From Candidatus Peregrinibacteria bacterium (GTDB taxonomy: Bacteria; Patescibacteriota; Gracilibacteria; UBA1369; LOWO2-01-FULL-3), in NCBI GenBank assembly GCA_030592015.1, contig JAUUZY010000006.1, positions 1 through 40,755 on the forward strand: a DNA stretch of 40,755 nt, given 5' to 3'. Position 1 is the stretch's first letter; the number at the start of each line of letters is the position of its first letter. Below the pieces are notes generated by a model. It did not search any database. It saw nothing but the letters and a program-made list of their open reading frames with translations, and was not told where the DNA came from. This document shows positions 15,699 to 24,651 of this stretch, in pieces. The position numbers and the translations under genes are program-made.

Positions 15699-18065
15699 AT
15701 GGATACTATCTCTCAGAAAAACCATCTAGCTCTTGAGAAGCTTACTAAGGATATTAAAGCTTACTTGCCAAATTTTGATAAAAAGATCTTTCTTAGAGCC
15801 TTTGAATTTGCGGAAAAGGCTCATAAGGGGCAAATAAGGAAGGATGGTATTACTCCATATATAGTTCATCCGGTCAGGACAGTGGAAATACTTGCAAAGC
15901 TTCATGCTGATCAGGATACATTGATTAGTGCCCTTCTTCATGATGTGCCTGAGGATACGGATCACGACATAGCTGAAGTGGAGACTATTTTTGGCAAGAA
16001 TGTTGCCTTTTTGGTTGAAGGTGTCACCAAATTGTCCAAGGTTCATTATCAAAACGATATGCCTGGAAGGAGCATAGAGTCATTGAAAAAACTTTTCATT
16101 CATACTGCCAAGGACCCAAGAGTTATTATCATTAAGCTTGCTGATCGTTTGCACAACATGCGTACCCTGGAGTTTGTAAAGCCTGATAAGCAGGTAAGAA
16201 TAGCCAGAGAGACTCTTAGTATTTATGTTCCTGTTGCAAATTTGCTTGGGATTCAAGAAATTAAGAGACAGTTGGAGGAATTGTGCTTCAAACATTTATT
16301 CCCCACTGAATATGATCAACTATTTACTGAATTTTCTGCGCTGGAAATTAAATCAAAAAAGCTTGTTGATACTTTCCTGAATATTGTGAGAAAAATTTTA
16401 AAAAAAGGTGACGTGAAGGCCAAAGTTTTTCCCCGTAAACATAAGCTCTATAATATATATAAAAAGCTGTCTTCTACTGGGAGGACTATTGATGATATAG
16501 ACAACCGAATACGAATCAGTATCGTTGTTGATAGTATTTCCGATTGTTATCATGTTTTGGGACTCATACATAGTCATTTTGTTCCTAAAACCGATAGGTT
16601 TAGGGATTATATTGCTAATCCAAAGGTGAATGGCTATAGAAGTCTTCATACTGTTGTTTTTGGAATTGATGGTGTCCTGACTGAAGTACACATTTCAAGT
16701 CATGATATGCACTTAGAGTCGGAATATGGTATTGCGGCTCGTTTTTTTGAAAAAACTAATGGGTCTAAAGAGGAAAATGGCACTCTAAACCAAGATAAGA
16801 GATCCCAGTGGGTTACTAAGGTAGTCGACATTGATAAGGGGACTCATCTTGATGACTATATGGAAAATTTGAAGTCAGATTTTTTCCAGGATAGGATTTT
16901 TGTTTTCACTCCCAAAGGAAGCACCATAGATCTACCTAAAGGTGCTACTGCGATAGATTTTGCATATGCCATACATACCGAGGTTGGACGTCATGCCCTA
17001 AAGGCAAAAATCAATGACGAGCTAAGACCCATCACCAGCGGCTTAAAAACTGGTGACGTTGTAAAAATTCTTACACATAAGGAATCTTTCCCTGAGCTTT
17101 ATTGGCTAAATTTCTCAAAGACTCATTTTGCTAAGAATAGGATTAAGGCCTATTTCAAAAGGGTTAGTAAGGAAAAGAAAATAAAGGCGGGTAATTGTAT
17201 TTTGCAAAAAGAATTTGATATTGATGGGCTTGGACTCTTGAGGAACTTTAGCTTCAAGAAGCTTAGGGCTGCATTTCTCAAGCAGCATAATAAGAACTTC
17301 TTAGACTGGAATGAACTCTTTATAGCAATTGGTTCCGGTGATTTAAAAGCAAGTACTGTTGTACATGCTTTGACCCGAGCTAAGCAAAAAGCCGAGGAGA
17401 ATGAAACTAAACTCTTTGGACTTTTTCGTAAAAACAAGACGGAGGGGATGAAAGTTGGTATCAAGATTGTTGCAAAGGACAGATTTGGACTTATGCAGGA
17501 GATTGTGAATATTGTTTATAAATATTCTCTTAATATGACCTATTTCAAGGGTTGGGCTTCAACTCTTTTGGATTATGCTTACTTTTATGCTCAGGTCACT
17601 CTGCCGGATCAGGAAAGTATTAGTAAAGTCTTTGATGAATTGGAGCAGATTGATGGTGTCATGTATGTAAACAGGGTTATCTATAAGGGCTTGTATCTAT
17701 TTTATGCTGTGCTTTTTGCCACTGCCGCTCTATGGCTTTCCCATCCCTATATTTTGAATGCTCTTTTGGAATCCAATTACTTCAGAGCGCATAACTTACT
17801 TTCCACCGTTTTCTTTTACGTTGGGTTCTTCATGCTTTTGCTCATGGTTCTATTTGTTACACACCTTGCAAGAAAATATTTCCCGAGTGTTAGAAACCAA
17901 AAAAGACTGTGGATTATATCCTTCACAGTTTTGACAATTGCAATAGCTGCACTTATAGCTGAACTTTTCTATCTGAAAATGAATATAAGCTGGATTGCTC
18001 TGATGGGTGGAGTATTACTCCTTTATGTTTACCTTGGAATGAACTTTCGAAAAACTAAGTATTAA
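15699..18065 (+). CDS. (p)ppGpp synthetase/hydrolase (RSH) with C-terminal membrane domain
   Basis: A 788-residue long-form RelA/SpoT homologue. The hydrolase HD domain is intact (G-I-T-P-Y-I-V-H-P, H81-D82 in L-L-H-D-V-P-E-D-T, and R-L-H-N-M-R-T). The synthetase domain has D-R-F-R-D-Y-I-A-N-P-K-V-N-G-Y-R-S-L-H-T. A TGS domain follows at about 398-460 (I-F-V-F-T-P-K-G-S-T) and an ACT-like domain at about 587-660. Unusually, the protein then continues with four hydrophobic segments (about 664-681, 700-722, 736-757 and 762-781) ending in R-K-T-K-Y. Both making and degrading (p)ppGpp are predicted, perhaps at the membrane. Its 3' end overlaps ychF (convergent) by 11 bp. Confidence 0.92.
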   Translation: MDTISQKNHLALEKLTKDIKAYLPNFDKKIFLRAFEFAEKAHKGQIRKDGITPYIVHPVRTVEILAKLHADQDTLISALLHDVPEDTDHDIAEVETIFGKNVAFLVEGVTKLSKVHYQNDMPGRSIESLKKLFIHTAKDPRVIIIKLADRLHNMRTLEFVKPDKQVRIARETLSIYVPVANLLGIQEIKRQLEELCFKHLFPTEYDQLFTEFSALEIKSKKLVDTFLNIVRKILKKGDVKAKVFPRKHKLYNIYKKLSSTGRTIDDIDNRIRISIVVDSISDCYHVLGLIHSHFVPKTDRFRDYIANPKVNGYRSLHTVVFGIDGVLTEVHISSHDMHLESEYGIAARFFEKTNGSKEENGTLNQDKRSQWVTKVVDIDKGTHLDDYMENLKSDFFQDRIFVFTPKGSTIDLPKGATAIDFAYAIHTEVGRHALKAKINDELRPITSGLKTGDVVKILTHKESFPELYWLNFSKTHFAKNRIKAYFKRVSKEKKIKAGNCILQKEFDIDGLGLLRNFSFKKLRAAFLKQHNKNFLDWNELFIAIGSGDLKASTVVHALTRAKQKAEENETKLFGLFRKNKTEGMKVGIKIVAKDRFGLMQEIVNIVYKYSLNMTYFKGWASTLLDYAYFYAQVTLPDQESISKVFDELEQIDGVMYVNRVIYKGLYLFYAVLFATAALWLSHPYILNALLESNYFRAHNLLSTVFFYVGFFMLLLMVLFVTHLARKYFPSVRNQKRLWIISFTVLTIAIAALIAELFYLKMNISWIALMGGVLLLYVYLGMNFRKTKY

Positions 18066-19149
18066 ACTTAAACAGCATTACGTCTCCATCGTTTACTCCG
18101 TATTCTTTTCCCTCCAGTTGCATTAGGCCTTTTTCTTTTGCCTTGCTTTCACCTCCCGATTCAACGAAATGATGCCATGGGATCACTTCAGCTTTTATGA
18201 ATCCTTTTTCAAAGTCTGTATGAATAGTTCCCGCTGCTTGTGGAGCCAGTGAATCTTTCCTTATAGTCCAGGCTCGTGTCTCCATTTCTCCGGATGTGAA
18301 GAATGTAATTAGCCCTAAAGTGTCGTATGCGGCCCTGATTAGTGCATCCAGTCCTGTACTATCCAATCCCAGTTCAGTTAAATATTCATTGGCCTCCTCC
18401 GGTGAAAATCCTATCAACTCTTCTTCCACTTTTGCAGATATTGGAATTACGCCTCTTGAGTCAGTCAGTCCAAGCATTTCGGCATATTTTTCCCTATCTA
18501 CATTGCCAATTTCGTTTTCATGAAGATTGATAATGTATAGGTGCGGTTTCATTGTAAGTAAATGTAGGTCCATTACTTGCTCCAATTCATCAGGCGTGAG
18601 AATTATTTGATTTGCCAGTACTCCTTTCATCAAATGATCCATTATGTTTTCCAGTAGTGCTGCGTATTCTATTTTCTTTTTGTCTCCTGATTTTGAGTCC
18701 GATCTAGCCTTATCCAGCCTTTTTTCAAGTGTTTGAATGTCGGCAAGTAAAAGCTCCGACTCGATCACTTCTCGATCTGATTTTGGATTTATATCTCCGT
18801 GAACATGGGTAACATTTGAATCGTTAAAAACTCTTATAATGTGTGCAATCGCGTTGCACTCTCGTATGTTAGCCAAAAACTTGTTTCCCAGTCCTTCTCC
18901 CTGACTTGCCCCTTTTACAAGTCCCGCAATATCTACAAACTCGATTGCGGCAGGGATTATTTTTGATGACCCTGAAACTTCCGATAACTGTGAAAGCCTG
19001 TGGTCCGGCACTTCCACTATCCCCACATTTGGATCAATCGTGCAGAATGGGTAATTTGCCGCCTGTGCGGTTTTTGCTTTTGTTAGTGCATTGAATATTG
19101 TTGATTTTCCAACATTTGGTAGTCCTACTATTCCAATTTTTAGTGCCAT
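18055..19149 (-). CDS. ychF: Ribosome-associated ATPase YchF/OLA1
   Basis: A 364-residue TRAFAC-class P-loop protein of normal YchF length. G1 is G-L-P-N-V-G-K-S-T, G2/G3 show N-Y-P-F-C-T-I-D-P-N and D-I-A-G-L-V-K-G-A-S-Q-G-E-G-L-G. The G4 position reads N-L-H-E rather than NKxD, matching the ATP preference of the family. The C-terminal TGS domain ends with G-D-V-M-L-F-K-F. YchF binds ribosomes and links translation to stress. It is the last gene of a CDF - aroD - ychF operon; its start overlaps the aroD stop by 10 bp. Confidence 0.97.
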   Translation of the reverse strand: MALKIGIVGLPNVGKSTIFNALTKAKTAQAANYPFCTIDPNVGIVEVPDHRLSQLSEVSGSSKIIPAAIEFVDIAGLVKGASQGEGLGNKFLANIRECNAIAHIIRVFNDSNVTHVHGDINPKSDREVIESELLLADIQTLEKRLDKARSDSKSGDKKKIEYAALLENIMDHLMKGVLANQIILTPDELEQVMDLHLLTMKPHLYIINLHENEIGNVDREKYAEMLGLTDSRGVIPISAKVEEELIGFSPEEANEYLTELGLDSTGLDALIRAAYDTLGLITFFTSGEMETRAWTIRKDSLAPQAAGTIHTDFEKGFIKAEVIPWHHFVESGGESKAKEKGLMQLEGKEYGVNDGDVMLFKFNT

Positions 19150-19757
19150 GATTTAATTTCTTTTAATTCTGAAGCAAGAATCTGACCCTTTGCAGTTTTG
19201 TCTTCCTCTTGCAGTGGTGCATACATTAAATAGTTCCCCAATAAATGTCCAGCCGCTCTTGTTATTCTTCCTTCCTCCCCCATAGAAATGCAGATTGATT
19301 TTCTTCCCTTTTGTGACAATTTGTTCAGCAGGTCTATCATACGAATTGTATCTGAGAAGTCTTTGGCGAAAGTGGCGATTTTTACAATATCGGCTCCTTT
19401 TTGATTCATCTCTTCTATTATTTCATCTAAGTTCTCCGGAGTTTTCTCAAAATCATGGAAAGAAAGTATAAGCTCTGTGTTTGACTTCACTTTCTCTATC
19501 GTAGTTTTCTCAGTATCAAGGTCCAAGTCTATGTATTCCACATCAAAGCTCATCACTTTCTCAAGCTTCTCTATATCTCCAGTCGATTTGTATAGAAATT
19601 TCTTAGTTTTTTTTGAAAATATTTTTTCAAGATTCTCCATACTGAAATCTTCCAGGCTATCAAACCATATCTCCACGACGTCTCCCAGTTCTTGAGCTTC
19701 TTTGAGCCTGTTCAAGACCTCTGCTGTGCTTTTCTTGTTTATTGGAATGCAAATCAT
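19140..19757 (-). CDS. aroD: 3-dehydroquinate dehydratase, type I
   Basis: A 205-residue (beta/alpha)8 enzyme of the shikimate pathway, slightly shorter than typical type I enzymes. The Schiff-base lysine is Lys126 in D-I-V-K-I-A, the catalytic histidine is His101 in S-F-H-D-F-E-K-T-P, and the substrate-binding end has S-M-G-E-E-G-R-I-T-R and T-A-K-G-Q-I. The strand that usually reads E-x-R-x-D is E-I-W-F-D here, and the usual acidic E near residue 78 is D (Y-I-D-L-D-L). Activity is still likely. No other shikimate genes are in view. It is translated between the CDF transporter gene (4 bp gap) and ychF (10 bp overlap). Confidence 0.85.
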   Translation of the reverse strand: MICIPINKKSTAEVLNRLKEAQELGDVVEIWFDSLEDFSMENLEKIFSKKTKKFLYKSTGDIEKLEKVMSFDVEYIDLDLDTEKTTIEKVKSNTELILSFHDFEKTPENLDEIIEEMNQKGADIVKIATFAKDFSDTIRMIDLLNKLSQKGRKSICISMGEEGRITRAAGHLLGNYLMYAPLQEEDKTAKGQILASELKEIKSWH

Positions 19758-19761
19758 TTCT

Positions 19762-20970
19762 CTAGCTGTCTAAAATAAGTAATTCCAAAGTCTGTTTTGC
19801 GTTGTTGATATCTGAAAAGTTTGGATAGACCAATATGTGATGTATTCGCCTTAGATTATAGTAGACGAGTGATTTCAATTTGTTGTCGATAAGAATATTC
19901 ACATTCTCTTTTTTCAGGAAATTTGCGAACTCCACAGGTTTTTTGTTCGCCTCACTCAACTTTTTTATGTAATGATTTTTTACTTCCCCATTAATAATTT
20001 CTGCGAATAGATATGCGCTTGTTTCCGGCAGTGTTGACGCTACCTTGCCATCTAGGTCACTCCCCTCTTTTATTGGCACTGCCACTTTAACCTTTTGTGA
20101 TTGTGAAATGTGTGTGTAAATTGCAAAATCTTTTATGTATGGATTTAAATCTTTTATTTCCTCCTGCAAGAGATCCAGTTCCTCCCTTAAATCTTTTATC
20201 CCTGCAAATGGATTTATTTCCAGAAATGCTTCACCAAACACGAATGTTCCCGCCCTTCTGAGGCGAAGCTTTTTAATTTTTAAAACTAAATCCTTTTCCT
20301 TTCTTAGGACCCTCCTGATCTTTCTCTTTAACACCGGGTCACCCCAGTAGTCCAGAAGGAAGAATACGGATTCCTTTGTGCTCATAATTCCAACTTTCAA
20401 TATTATTACTGAGATCATTGCACTTATTATGCCCTCTACGTATGGGATGTTCTGGTAATTCGCAATAATTGATCCAAGAATTGCTATTCCTGCAAATACA
20501 TCCATTTTCTTATCTTTTGCGCTAGCTATCAGTGAAAGTGAATTTGCTTTTCTTCCAGCTTCCCCCAGTTTTTTTGAAAGTCCCAGTGAATGAATTATGG
20601 CAAAAATCGTTGTTGTTAAGGCAAGTGGTCGTAGACTTGCTTCTTCCACTGTTACCATAGTGTTTAAACTTTCCATAAAGATCCTGTAGCCGAGATAAAT
20701 GATTCCAAGTGAAATCACCAGAGCCATGAATGTTTCAATTTTGTAGTATCCGTATTCAAAATTTTTGTCTGCGCTTTTTCTGGAAAGCCTTAGCCCGAAG
20801 TATGATGCCAGTAGTCCCAAAATATCTGCAAAGGTGCTGATCGCATCTGCAAGCATCACCGTCATTCCAGTCACTATGCCTGTAATCAACTTGATAGAGC
20901 CAAGAATCAACAAGTGTATGATGCTTTCCTTTGCTATTCTCTCTCCTTCTTTTATTGCGCTTTTACCCAT
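19762..20970 (-). CDS. Cation diffusion facilitator with C-terminal NifX/NafY-like domain
   Basis: A 402-residue transporter. Residues about 10-210 form the six-TM CDF core, with L-A-D-A-I-S-T-F-A-D in TM2 and A-K-D-K-K-M-D in TM5. The TM5 site is D-x3-D and the TM2 site S-x3-D, rather than the H/D sites of zinc exporters, which hints at a metal such as Mn or Fe. After the cytosolic CDF domain, residues about 294-402 (V-K-V-A-V-P-I-K-E-G ... A-Y-L-F-A-E-I-I-N-G-E) match the dinitrogenase Fe-Mo cofactor biosynthesis (NifX/NifB-C) fold. The first gene of a CDF - aroD - ychF operon, divergent from the UDP-xylose synthase gene. Confidence 0.85.
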   Translation of the reverse strand: MGKSAIKEGERIAKESIIHLLILGSIKLITGIVTGMTVMLADAISTFADILGLLASYFGLRLSRKSADKNFEYGYYKIETFMALVISLGIIYLGYRIFMESLNTMVTVEEASLRPLALTTTIFAIIHSLGLSKKLGEAGRKANSLSLIASAKDKKMDVFAGIAILGSIIANYQNIPYVEGIISAMISVIILKVGIMSTKESVFFLLDYWGDPVLKRKIRRVLRKEKDLVLKIKKLRLRRAGTFVFGEAFLEINPFAGIKDLREELDLLQEEIKDLNPYIKDFAIYTHISQSQKVKVAVPIKEGSDLDGKVASTLPETSAYLFAEIINGEVKNHYIKKLSEANKKPVEFANFLKKENVNILIDNKLKSLVYYNLRRIHHILVYPNFSDINNAKQTLELLILDS

Positions 20971-21016
20971 TTTTATTGTAAAATCTTGATCGTATATTAT
21001 CTGTTGAAAGAAGAAA

Positions 21017-21994
21017 ATGAAAGTTTTAATTACAGGTGGGTCAGGTTTTATTGGTGCGAATCTTTCTGAGCGTTTGCTGGGTGATGGTCATGAAGTTTTT
21101 TGTATGGATAATTTTTATAGTTCGAATAAAAGCAATGTAGAGGACCTTTTGAGTAATCAGAATTTCAAGCTTATCGAGCATGATATTTTGAATGATCTTC
21201 CCGAGGATGTGCATGCTATGGATTTTGATCAGATATACCACTTGGCTTGTCCGGCATCTCCACCTCGTTATCAGAAGGATCACGTTTATACTTTGAGAGT
21301 TAATTTTGATGGAACTTTGAATATGCTGAATTTTGCTAAGGATGTGGCGGCGCGGTCTGGAAAAAGTCCGCGGTTTTTGTTCACGTCTACTTCGGAAGTT
21401 TACGGGGATCCGTTGGAGCATCCGCAGTCCGAGGAATATAGGGGGAATGTGAATCCGAATGGAATTCGCAGTTGTTATGATGAAGGAAAGAGGGTTGCGG
21501 AGAGTTTGGTCATGAATTTTTATCATGCCTATGGACTGGATGTAAAAATTGTCAGAATATTTAATACATATGGACCGAAGATGGACGCAGATGATGGAAG
21601 GGTTGTTTCGAATTTTATCATTCAGGCTTTGAATGGTGAGGACCTTACAATTTATGGAGATGGAAAGCAGACTAGGAGTTTTCAGTATATAGACGACCTT
21701 TTGAATGGAATTATTTCTTATATGGAATTGGATGAGGATTTCCCTGGGCCAATGAATATAGGGACTCCGGATGAATTTACTATCCTCGACTTGGCCGAGA
21801 AAGTTCTTGCAGTGACTGGGCTGGGTGCTGATCTAAAATTTTGTTCACTACCTGGGGATGATCCTCTTCAGAGGTGCCCAAATACTGCATTGGCAAAGCA
21901 AAAGCTTGGATGGGAGGCAAAAGTACCTCTTGATGAAGGGCTAAAGAAAACCATAGACTATTTTAGGTCTCAGGTTGAAAGGCAGGGTAAATAA
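21017..21994 (+). CDS. UDP-glucuronate decarboxylase (UDP-xylose synthase)
   Basis: A 325-residue extended SDR enzyme. NAD binding is by G-G-S-G-F-I-G-A-N at the N-terminus. UXS hallmarks are present: H-L-A-C-P-A-S-P-P-R-Y-Q, T-S-T-S-E-V-Y-G-D-P, H-P-Q-S-E-E-Y, G-N-V-N-P-N-G-I-R-S-C-Y-D-E-G-K-R (catalytic Y-x3-K) and R-I-F-N-T-Y-G-P. It would convert UDP-glucuronate to UDP-xylose in the cytosol, supplying donor for surface glycans. It heads a run with a GT2 and a GT39-like gene. A general dTDP-glucose 4,6-dehydratase-type role is less likely given these motifs. Confidence 0.85.
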   Translation: MKVLITGGSGFIGANLSERLLGDGHEVFCMDNFYSSNKSNVEDLLSNQNFKLIEHDILNDLPEDVHAMDFDQIYHLACPASPPRYQKDHVYTLRVNFDGTLNMLNFAKDVAARSGKSPRFLFTSTSEVYGDPLEHPQSEEYRGNVNPNGIRSCYDEGKRVAESLVMNFYHAYGLDVKIVRIFNTYGPKMDADDGRVVSNFIIQALNGEDLTIYGDGKQTRSFQYIDDLLNGIISYMELDEDFPGPMNIGTPDEFTILDLAEKVLAVTGLGADLKFCSLPGDDPLQRCPNTALAKQKLGWEAKVPLDEGLKKTIDYFRSQVERQGK

Positions 21995-22003
21995 TAGTAA
22001 TAT
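21975..22003 (+). promoter_or_regulatory. Leaderless promoter for the GT2 gene
   Basis: TTGAAA (21975-21980), an exact 17-nt spacer and TAATAT (21998-22003) are followed by 6 nt and the ATG at 22010. The -35 lies inside the end of the UXS gene, so the GT2/GT39 pair can be transcribed separately. Confidence 0.5.
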
Positions 22004-22009
22004 TTTGGT

Positions 22010-22720
22010 ATGAAAAATTTTAATAAGGTTTCCATTGTCATCCCCGTTTATAATGAGGAAAAGACTCTTGAGGAATTAGTTGAGGCTGTAGAAAAGGCAA
22101 AGATCCCTGAAGGGCTTACAAAGGAGATCGTGCTTGTGGATGATGATTCCCGTGATAATACGAGGGAGGTTTTGAAACGATTGGAAAAGAAGCATAGTGT
22201 TCACTACCACGAGGAGAATAGAGGCAAGGGGGCTGCGCTCAGGACTGGATTCAAGCAGGCTACAGGAGATATTATTATAATACAGGATGCTGATTTAGAA
22301 TATGATCCTGGGGAATATATGAAGCTTCTTTCTCCCATAATTAAGGGACAAGCTGATGTTGTTTACGGTTCTCGATTTTTGGGTGCTGGTCCGCATCGCG
22401 TACATTTGTACTGGCACTATCTTGGAAATAAGATGCTTACATGTTTCTCAAATATGTTTGCGAATTTGAATCTGACGGATATGGAGACCTGCTATAAGGT
22501 TTTTACAAAGGATGTTCTAAATAAGATTCTCCCAAGGTTGAAGTCGAACAGATTTGGCTTTGAACCGGAGTTTACGGCTAGAGTTGCTAGAGCGAGATTC
22601 AAAATTTATGAGGTCGGTATTTCCTATCATGGTCGAAGTTATGATGAGGGAAAGAAAATTGGCTGGAGAGATGGAGTTGCTGCAATTTGGCATATTATCA
22701 GATTCAACCTGTTCAAATAA
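22010..22720 (+). CDS. Glycosyltransferase family 2 (DPM1/DPG-like)
   Basis: A 236-residue GT-A enzyme. It has [14 protein letters not shown] at the N-terminus, [20 protein letters not shown] and the metal-binding D-A-D in [10 protein letters not shown]. This pattern fits polyprenyl-phosphate mannosyl/glucosyl transferases, which load a sugar onto undecaprenyl phosphate at the cytosolic membrane face. No C-terminal membrane segments are present. The next gene, an ArnT/PMT-like membrane enzyme, would use such a lipid-linked sugar; its ATG overlaps the stop codon of this gene (TAATG). Confidence 0.88.
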   Translation: MKNFNKVSIVIPVYNEEKTLEELVEAVEKAKIPEGLTKEIVLVDDDSRDNTREVLKRLEKKHSVHYHEENRGKGAALRTGFKQATGDIIIIQDADLEYDPGEYMKLLSPIIKGQADVVYGSRFLGAGPHRVHLYWHYLGNKMLTCFSNMFANLNLTDMETCYKVFTKDVLNKILPRLKSNRFGFEPEFTARVARARFKIYEVGISYHGRSYDEGKKIGWRDGVAAIWHIIRFNLFK

Positions 22721-24162
22721 TGAAGAAGTCCCTTTTATTTATTTTGTTGTTTGTAATTCTCGCATTCGGGGCATTTTTTAGGCTGTATCACTTGAACGAT
22801 CAAAGTCTTTGGCTGGATGAAGGAGTTACTTATTACAATAGTAGTGCTGATAGCTTTGAAGGTGTTTGGGACAAGACCAGCAATCTGGACCAGTCACCTC
22901 CCGGCTATTATTTTATTATGAATGTTTTTCTGGATATTTTTGGTGAAAATGAATTTGGATTTCGTTTGATTCCTCTGATAATCGGTCTCCTTACAGTGCT
23001 ATTTGTTTATCTGCTCGGGGCCGCCATGTTCAATACTGATACTGGCCTTTTTGCTGCGATACTTTTGGCAATAAATGAATTTCATATAGGATTTTCGATG
23101 GAAAGTAGGATGTATGGCCTTGTTGCCCTTTTGGCTCTTGTTGGATTTTTGTCTCTGTACAAAGCTCTTCAGCATGAGACGAGAGGCTACACATGGTGGA
23201 CTGTTTTTGGATTATCTTCGGTTGCCGGCCTTTACACTCACAACTTTTATGTATTTGTGTTGTTGGCCTTTGCGTTTATCTTTTTGTTTCATATTTTGAC
23301 TGTGGAGAAGATGCTAGGAAAAATTTTGATGGGTACTTTGACTGCTATTCTTGTTGTCGTTGCTTATATTCCATGGATTCCATCTTTCCTGAAGCAACTA
23401 GGTGTCGATAGGTATTGGCTCCCCCTAAATACTTTGTCCGACATGAAGGTGTATTTATTGGACTATGCTGGGGGAAATTTTATTCTTCTCTTGGCCTTTC
23501 TAACCCTTTCTGTCACTGCAGTTATTTGGGGGGTTGTTGCCACTAGATCTGAGGATTACAAGAAGAGTTTTTTGTCTATGACTTCGTTGATTATTTTTCT
23601 GATAATAGGCCTTGGTGCTCCCCTATTTTATTCTATGAAATTTGAGCCAATATTAAAGATTCGATATACGGTTTATATTGTTCCTGTGTTTATGCTTCTC
23701 ACTGCTTACGGTCTCTATGCTTTTAAAAAGATGCATATGGTATTGCCGGCACTTATGCTCTCAGTCTTCATTTATTTTTCGGCACCATGGCAGGTCTCTG
23801 CTTATCCTATGGAATTTGGAGAAGATTTTAGAGGGCTGGTTGAGGAGGTGAAAAAGGATCCGTCTCCTGTCGTTGTACATAGTCCTTCAATTGCTCATGT
23901 AATAAATTTTTACAATAAAGATACTTTTGAGCTTTGGCCTTTCCCGTTTAGTGATGACCTAACTGAATACAATATTGACGAAAGCTTTAAAGGAAAATTT
24001 TTGGATTTGATCCGAAGATTTAATTCCTTCTATCTCGTTGTAAGTCATAGCCATGAAAATCCGTATGGCATGCTAAAAGTATGGAGCGATGGAGAATGTT
24101 TACAAAGCATCGACATCCCAATAAAAGGCATGGAAGTAATCCATTTCAAGAACTGTAAATAG
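22720..24162 (+). CDS. GT39/ArnT-like membrane glycosyltransferase
   Basis: A 480-residue integral membrane protein from ATG 22720, which overlaps the GT2 stop codon. Eight or more hydrophobic segments follow a first luminal loop holding L-W-L-D-E-G-V-T-Y-Y, the D-E motif that serves as catalytic base in PMT/ArnT-type GT-C enzymes, and a second loop with Q-S-P-P-G-Y-Y. The C-terminal part (about 370-480) is a soluble extracytosolic domain. It would transfer a sugar from a polyprenyl-phosphate carrier, presumably made by the adjacent GT2, to protein or glycan outside the cell. An upstream in-frame start at 22687 would overlap GT2 further and is less likely. Confidence 0.85.
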   Translation: MKKSLLFILLFVILAFGAFFRLYHLNDQSLWLDEGVTYYNSSADSFEGVWDKTSNLDQSPPGYYFIMNVFLDIFGENEFGFRLIPLIIGLLTVLFVYLLGAAMFNTDTGLFAAILLAINEFHIGFSMESRMYGLVALLALVGFLSLYKALQHETRGYTWWTVFGLSSVAGLYTHNFYVFVLLAFAFIFLFHILTVEKMLGKILMGTLTAILVVVAYIPWIPSFLKQLGVDRYWLPLNTLSDMKVYLLDYAGGNFILLLAFLTLSVTAVIWGVVATRSEDYKKSFLSMTSLIIFLIIGLGAPLFYSMKFEPILKIRYTVYIVPVFMLLTAYGLYAFKKMHMVLPALMLSVFIYFSAPWQVSAYPMEFGEDFRGLVEEVKKDPSPVVVHSPSIAHVINFYNKDTFELWPFPFSDDLTEYNIDESFKGKFLDLIRRFNSFYLVVSHSHENPYGMLKVWSDGECLQSIDIPIKGMEVIHFKNCK

Positions 24163-24169
24163 GAAGTTT

Positions 24170-24544
24170 CTATACTTCTATTTCTATTTCCTTCATTACA
24201 GGTGCTTCGGCTGTTCGAATAGATTGATGTCTTCTATCTTTCCTAAGCCTAGCCATGTGCTTTTTTAACTGATTCACCAACCTATCTTTTGATAGGTCTA
24301 CAGCCTTAGTTATATGATGACTTGCCTCTGAACTTACCAAGCTCTTAGTAGGAAGTGTTAGACAAAGTTCTACCTGGAAAGCATCATGCTTGGTGAACTT
24401 TTCAATTGTAGCGTTTAGAATGCTTGCATCCTCGGCAAACTTTGTAAGCAAGCTTTCGATAGCCGGACGTTTTTCCTCTACATAGTCAGAAAATTTCTGC
24501 TCCTCTTCTTTACTGAGATTCTTGTGAAAGAATGTGATTTCCAT
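24170..24544 (-). CDS. hpf: Ribosome hibernation factor HPF/RaiA family
   Basis: A 124-residue protein starting M-E-I-T-F-F-H-K-N-L at 24544; an in-frame reading from 24601 would add 19 residues that overlap the promoter. It has the beta-alpha-beta-beta-beta-alpha outline of the S30AE domain, with an N-terminal strand, a helix (L-S-K-E-E-E-Q-K-F-S-D-Y-V), strands with A-F-Q-V-E-L-C-L-T-L and a final helix with A-V-D-L-S-K-D-R-L-V-N-Q-L-K-K-H. There is no long-form C-terminal dimerisation domain. It should bind the 30S decoding centre and stabilise idle ribosomes. A strong promoter lies upstream, back to back with that of a structured RNA. Confidence 0.85.
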   Translation of the reverse strand: MEITFFHKNLSKEEEQKFSDYVEEKRPAIESLLTKFAEDASILNATIEKFTKHDAFQVELCLTLPTKSLVSSEASHHITKAVDLSKDRLVNQLKKHMARLRKDRRHQSIRTAEAPVMKEIEIEV

Positions 24545-24572
24545 ATGAAGGTTTGTTAAAGGATTGGATACA

Positions 24573-24601
24573 AATATAGCATTTTCTCCTAAATGATACA
24601 A
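24573..24601 (-). promoter_or_regulatory. Promoter of hpf
   Basis: On the minus strand TTGTAT (24601-24596), an exact 17-nt spacer and TATATT (24578-24573) precede the ATG at 24544. Transcription would start near 24566, giving a leader of about 22 nt. This excludes the longer reading of hpf that begins at 24601. Confidence 0.6.
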
Positions 24602-24618
24602 TATGTTGGTTTCACCCC

Positions 24619-24647
24619 TTGCTATTACTCTCGAGATGTGGTACTAT
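24619..24647 (+). promoter_or_regulatory. Promoter of the structured RNA
   Basis: TTGCTA (24619-24624), an exact 17-nt spacer and TACTAT (24642-24647) point away from hpf. The expected start is about 24653, exactly at the base of the first RNA hairpin. Confidence 0.55.
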
Positions 24648-24651
24648 ATAT

